Source: Planctomycetota bacterium
Lineage (GTDB): Bacteria > Planctomycetota > Phycisphaerae > UBA1845 > CAIVHJ01
DNA length: 5,799 bases
Assembly (NCBI GenBank): GCA_022565195.1
Contig: JADFJZ010000123.1
Location: 1 to 5,799 of the forward strand
Direction: 5' to 3'
This document shows, piece by piece, positions 5,026-5,799 of this stretch. The notes beneath the pieces were generated by a model. It ran no database searches. It saw only the letters and a list, made by a program, of their open reading frames with translations, and had not been told where the DNA came from. The stretch's first letter is position 1. Each line of letters starts with the position of its first letter. The position numbers were made by a program, and so were the translations under genes.

Positions 5026-5799
5026 TCTTCAATACCACCAATCCGAGAGATTCGATTTCGACACCTCGAACAATTTCATTGAACGCCAGGACGGCGACCT
5101 GCGGCAAGGCTGCCTCGATGATCCGCCGGACCCAGGCCCGCACCTGCGGCGAGCACAGCACCACCGGTGTTTGGCCGCCGCTGCTTTGAATGGCCTTTTC
5201 CGCCTCGGCCTTGGTCGCCGCCGCGATGCGATTCTGCAACTCCGGCGACATGGTCAGGGTCGTTCCGCGGTCGCTACGCTCCAGATGCTTGTTGACCAGA
5301 TCCTCGATCGCCGGATCGAGCGTGAGGCAGTAGATCTTGTTGTCGCGCGAGCGGTGCATCTGGCAAATGGTCCGCGCCAGCGCGTTGCGGACGTATTCGG
5401 TGAGCACTTCGGGATCTTTGGTCCGCGGCGCCCAGTCGCCGAGGGTTTCCAGCACGATCTCCAGATCGCGCACCGGGACGCGCTCGCGCAACAGGGCCTG
5501 CATGACCTTCTGAATTTCGCCGACCTTGAGCACGTTCGGAACTACTTCCTCGACGACCTTGGGCGAAGTCTCCTTGAGGTTGTCCAGCAGCCGATTGACG
5601 GACTCGCGCGTCAGCAGTTCGTCGGCGTGCTTCTTGATAATCTCAGTCAAGTGCGTGGCCAACACGCTGGAGGCTTCGACGACAGTGTAATTGCGATGCT
5701 CTGCCAACTGTTTCTGGTCCTCGTTGATCCACAAAGCCGGCAAGCCGAAGGCGGGCTCGGTCGTGTCCATGCCGCTGATTTTCTCAGTCACCAATCCGG
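5015..5799 (-). CDS. flhA: Flagellar export gate protein FlhA, C-terminal part only
   Basis: FlhA is the large inner-membrane component of the flagellar type III export gate. Its cytoplasmic C-terminal domain forms a nonameric ring that docks export chaperones and substrates. About 260 residues are visible; full FlhA is usually near 690-700, so the membrane half lies beyond the right edge. Conserved blocks seen in order are TEPAFGLPALWI, YTVVEASSVLATHLTEII, VPNVLKVGEIQKVMQALLRE with VPVRDLEIVLETLGDW next, and near the end PVVLCSPQVRAWVRRIIE. The family ending is also present, with VLAFNEIVRGVEIESLG before VVLKNET and the stop at 5017-5015. No internal break is seen. A TTG inside the frame at 5794 is not the real start. 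Non-flagellar homologues (SctV) exist, but the flhF-flhG neighbours make FlhA clear. Confidence 0.97.
   Translation of the reverse strand, partial: GLVTEKISGMDTTEPAFGLPALWINEDQKQLAEHRNYTVVEASSVLATHLTEIIKKHADELLTRESVNRLLDNLKETSPKVVEEVVPNVLKVGEIQKVMQALLRERVPVRDLEIVLETLGDWAPRTKDPEVLTEYVRNALARTICQMHRSRDNKIYCLTLDPAIEDLVNKHLERSDRGTTLTMSPELQNRIAAATKAEAEKAIQSSGGQTPVVLCSPQVRAWVRRIIEAALPQVAVLAFNEIVRGVEIESLGLVVLKNET

Overview
The window looks like chromosomal DNA from a GC-rich, flagellated bacterium, most likely a member of the Planctomycetota. That placement is an inference. It rests on three things: the flhA-flhF-flhG-sigma order with a small two-helix membrane protein between flhG and the sigma gene, a short 'QPFxPF...DGxxxxVxHPE' protein of a type I recall as common in planctomycete genomes, and an intergenic octamer array (CCCAAACT/CCTAAACT on the minus strand). 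All supported genes lie on the minus strand, so transcription runs from right to left as numbered here.

Positions 5799 to 1618 hold the tail of a flagellar cluster. In order of transcription these are the C-terminal part of FlhA (export gate of the flagellar type III apparatus), FlhF (SRP-type GTPase that sets flagellar position), FlhG (MinD-like ATPase that controls FlhF and flagellar number), a 98-residue two-helix membrane protein of unknown role, and a FliA/WhiG-type sigma factor. flhF starts 11 bases inside the end of flhA. The other gaps are 52, 41 and 177 bases, and I see no clear terminator, so one operon is plausible. FlhA builds the export gate, FlhF and FlhG decide where and how many flagella form, and the sigma factor would then switch on the late flagellar genes.

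Positions 1524 to 840 hold two small uncharacterised genes. The first encodes a 107-residue acidic, low-complexity protein; the gap before it carries sequences resembling FliA-type -10 elements. The second encodes an 85-residue protein with a strongly basic tail. Its start region has a sigma70-like promoter, a perfect Shine-Dalgarno sequence and a perfect 7-base inverted repeat, all packed together.

Positions 839 to 712 are non-coding and contain nine tandem 8-base units. Positions 711 to 1 hold the first 237 codons of dapF (diaminopimelate epimerase), which runs off the left edge. Its start lies just downstream of an extended -10 element, which suggests a leaderless mRNA.

I did not find a clearly new multi-gene system. 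There are no tRNAs, rRNAs, CRISPR arrays or insertion sequences that I can see. The items most worth checking are the regulatory layout at 1098-1144, the two small orphan proteins beside the sigma gene and flhG, and the octamer array upstream of dapF.
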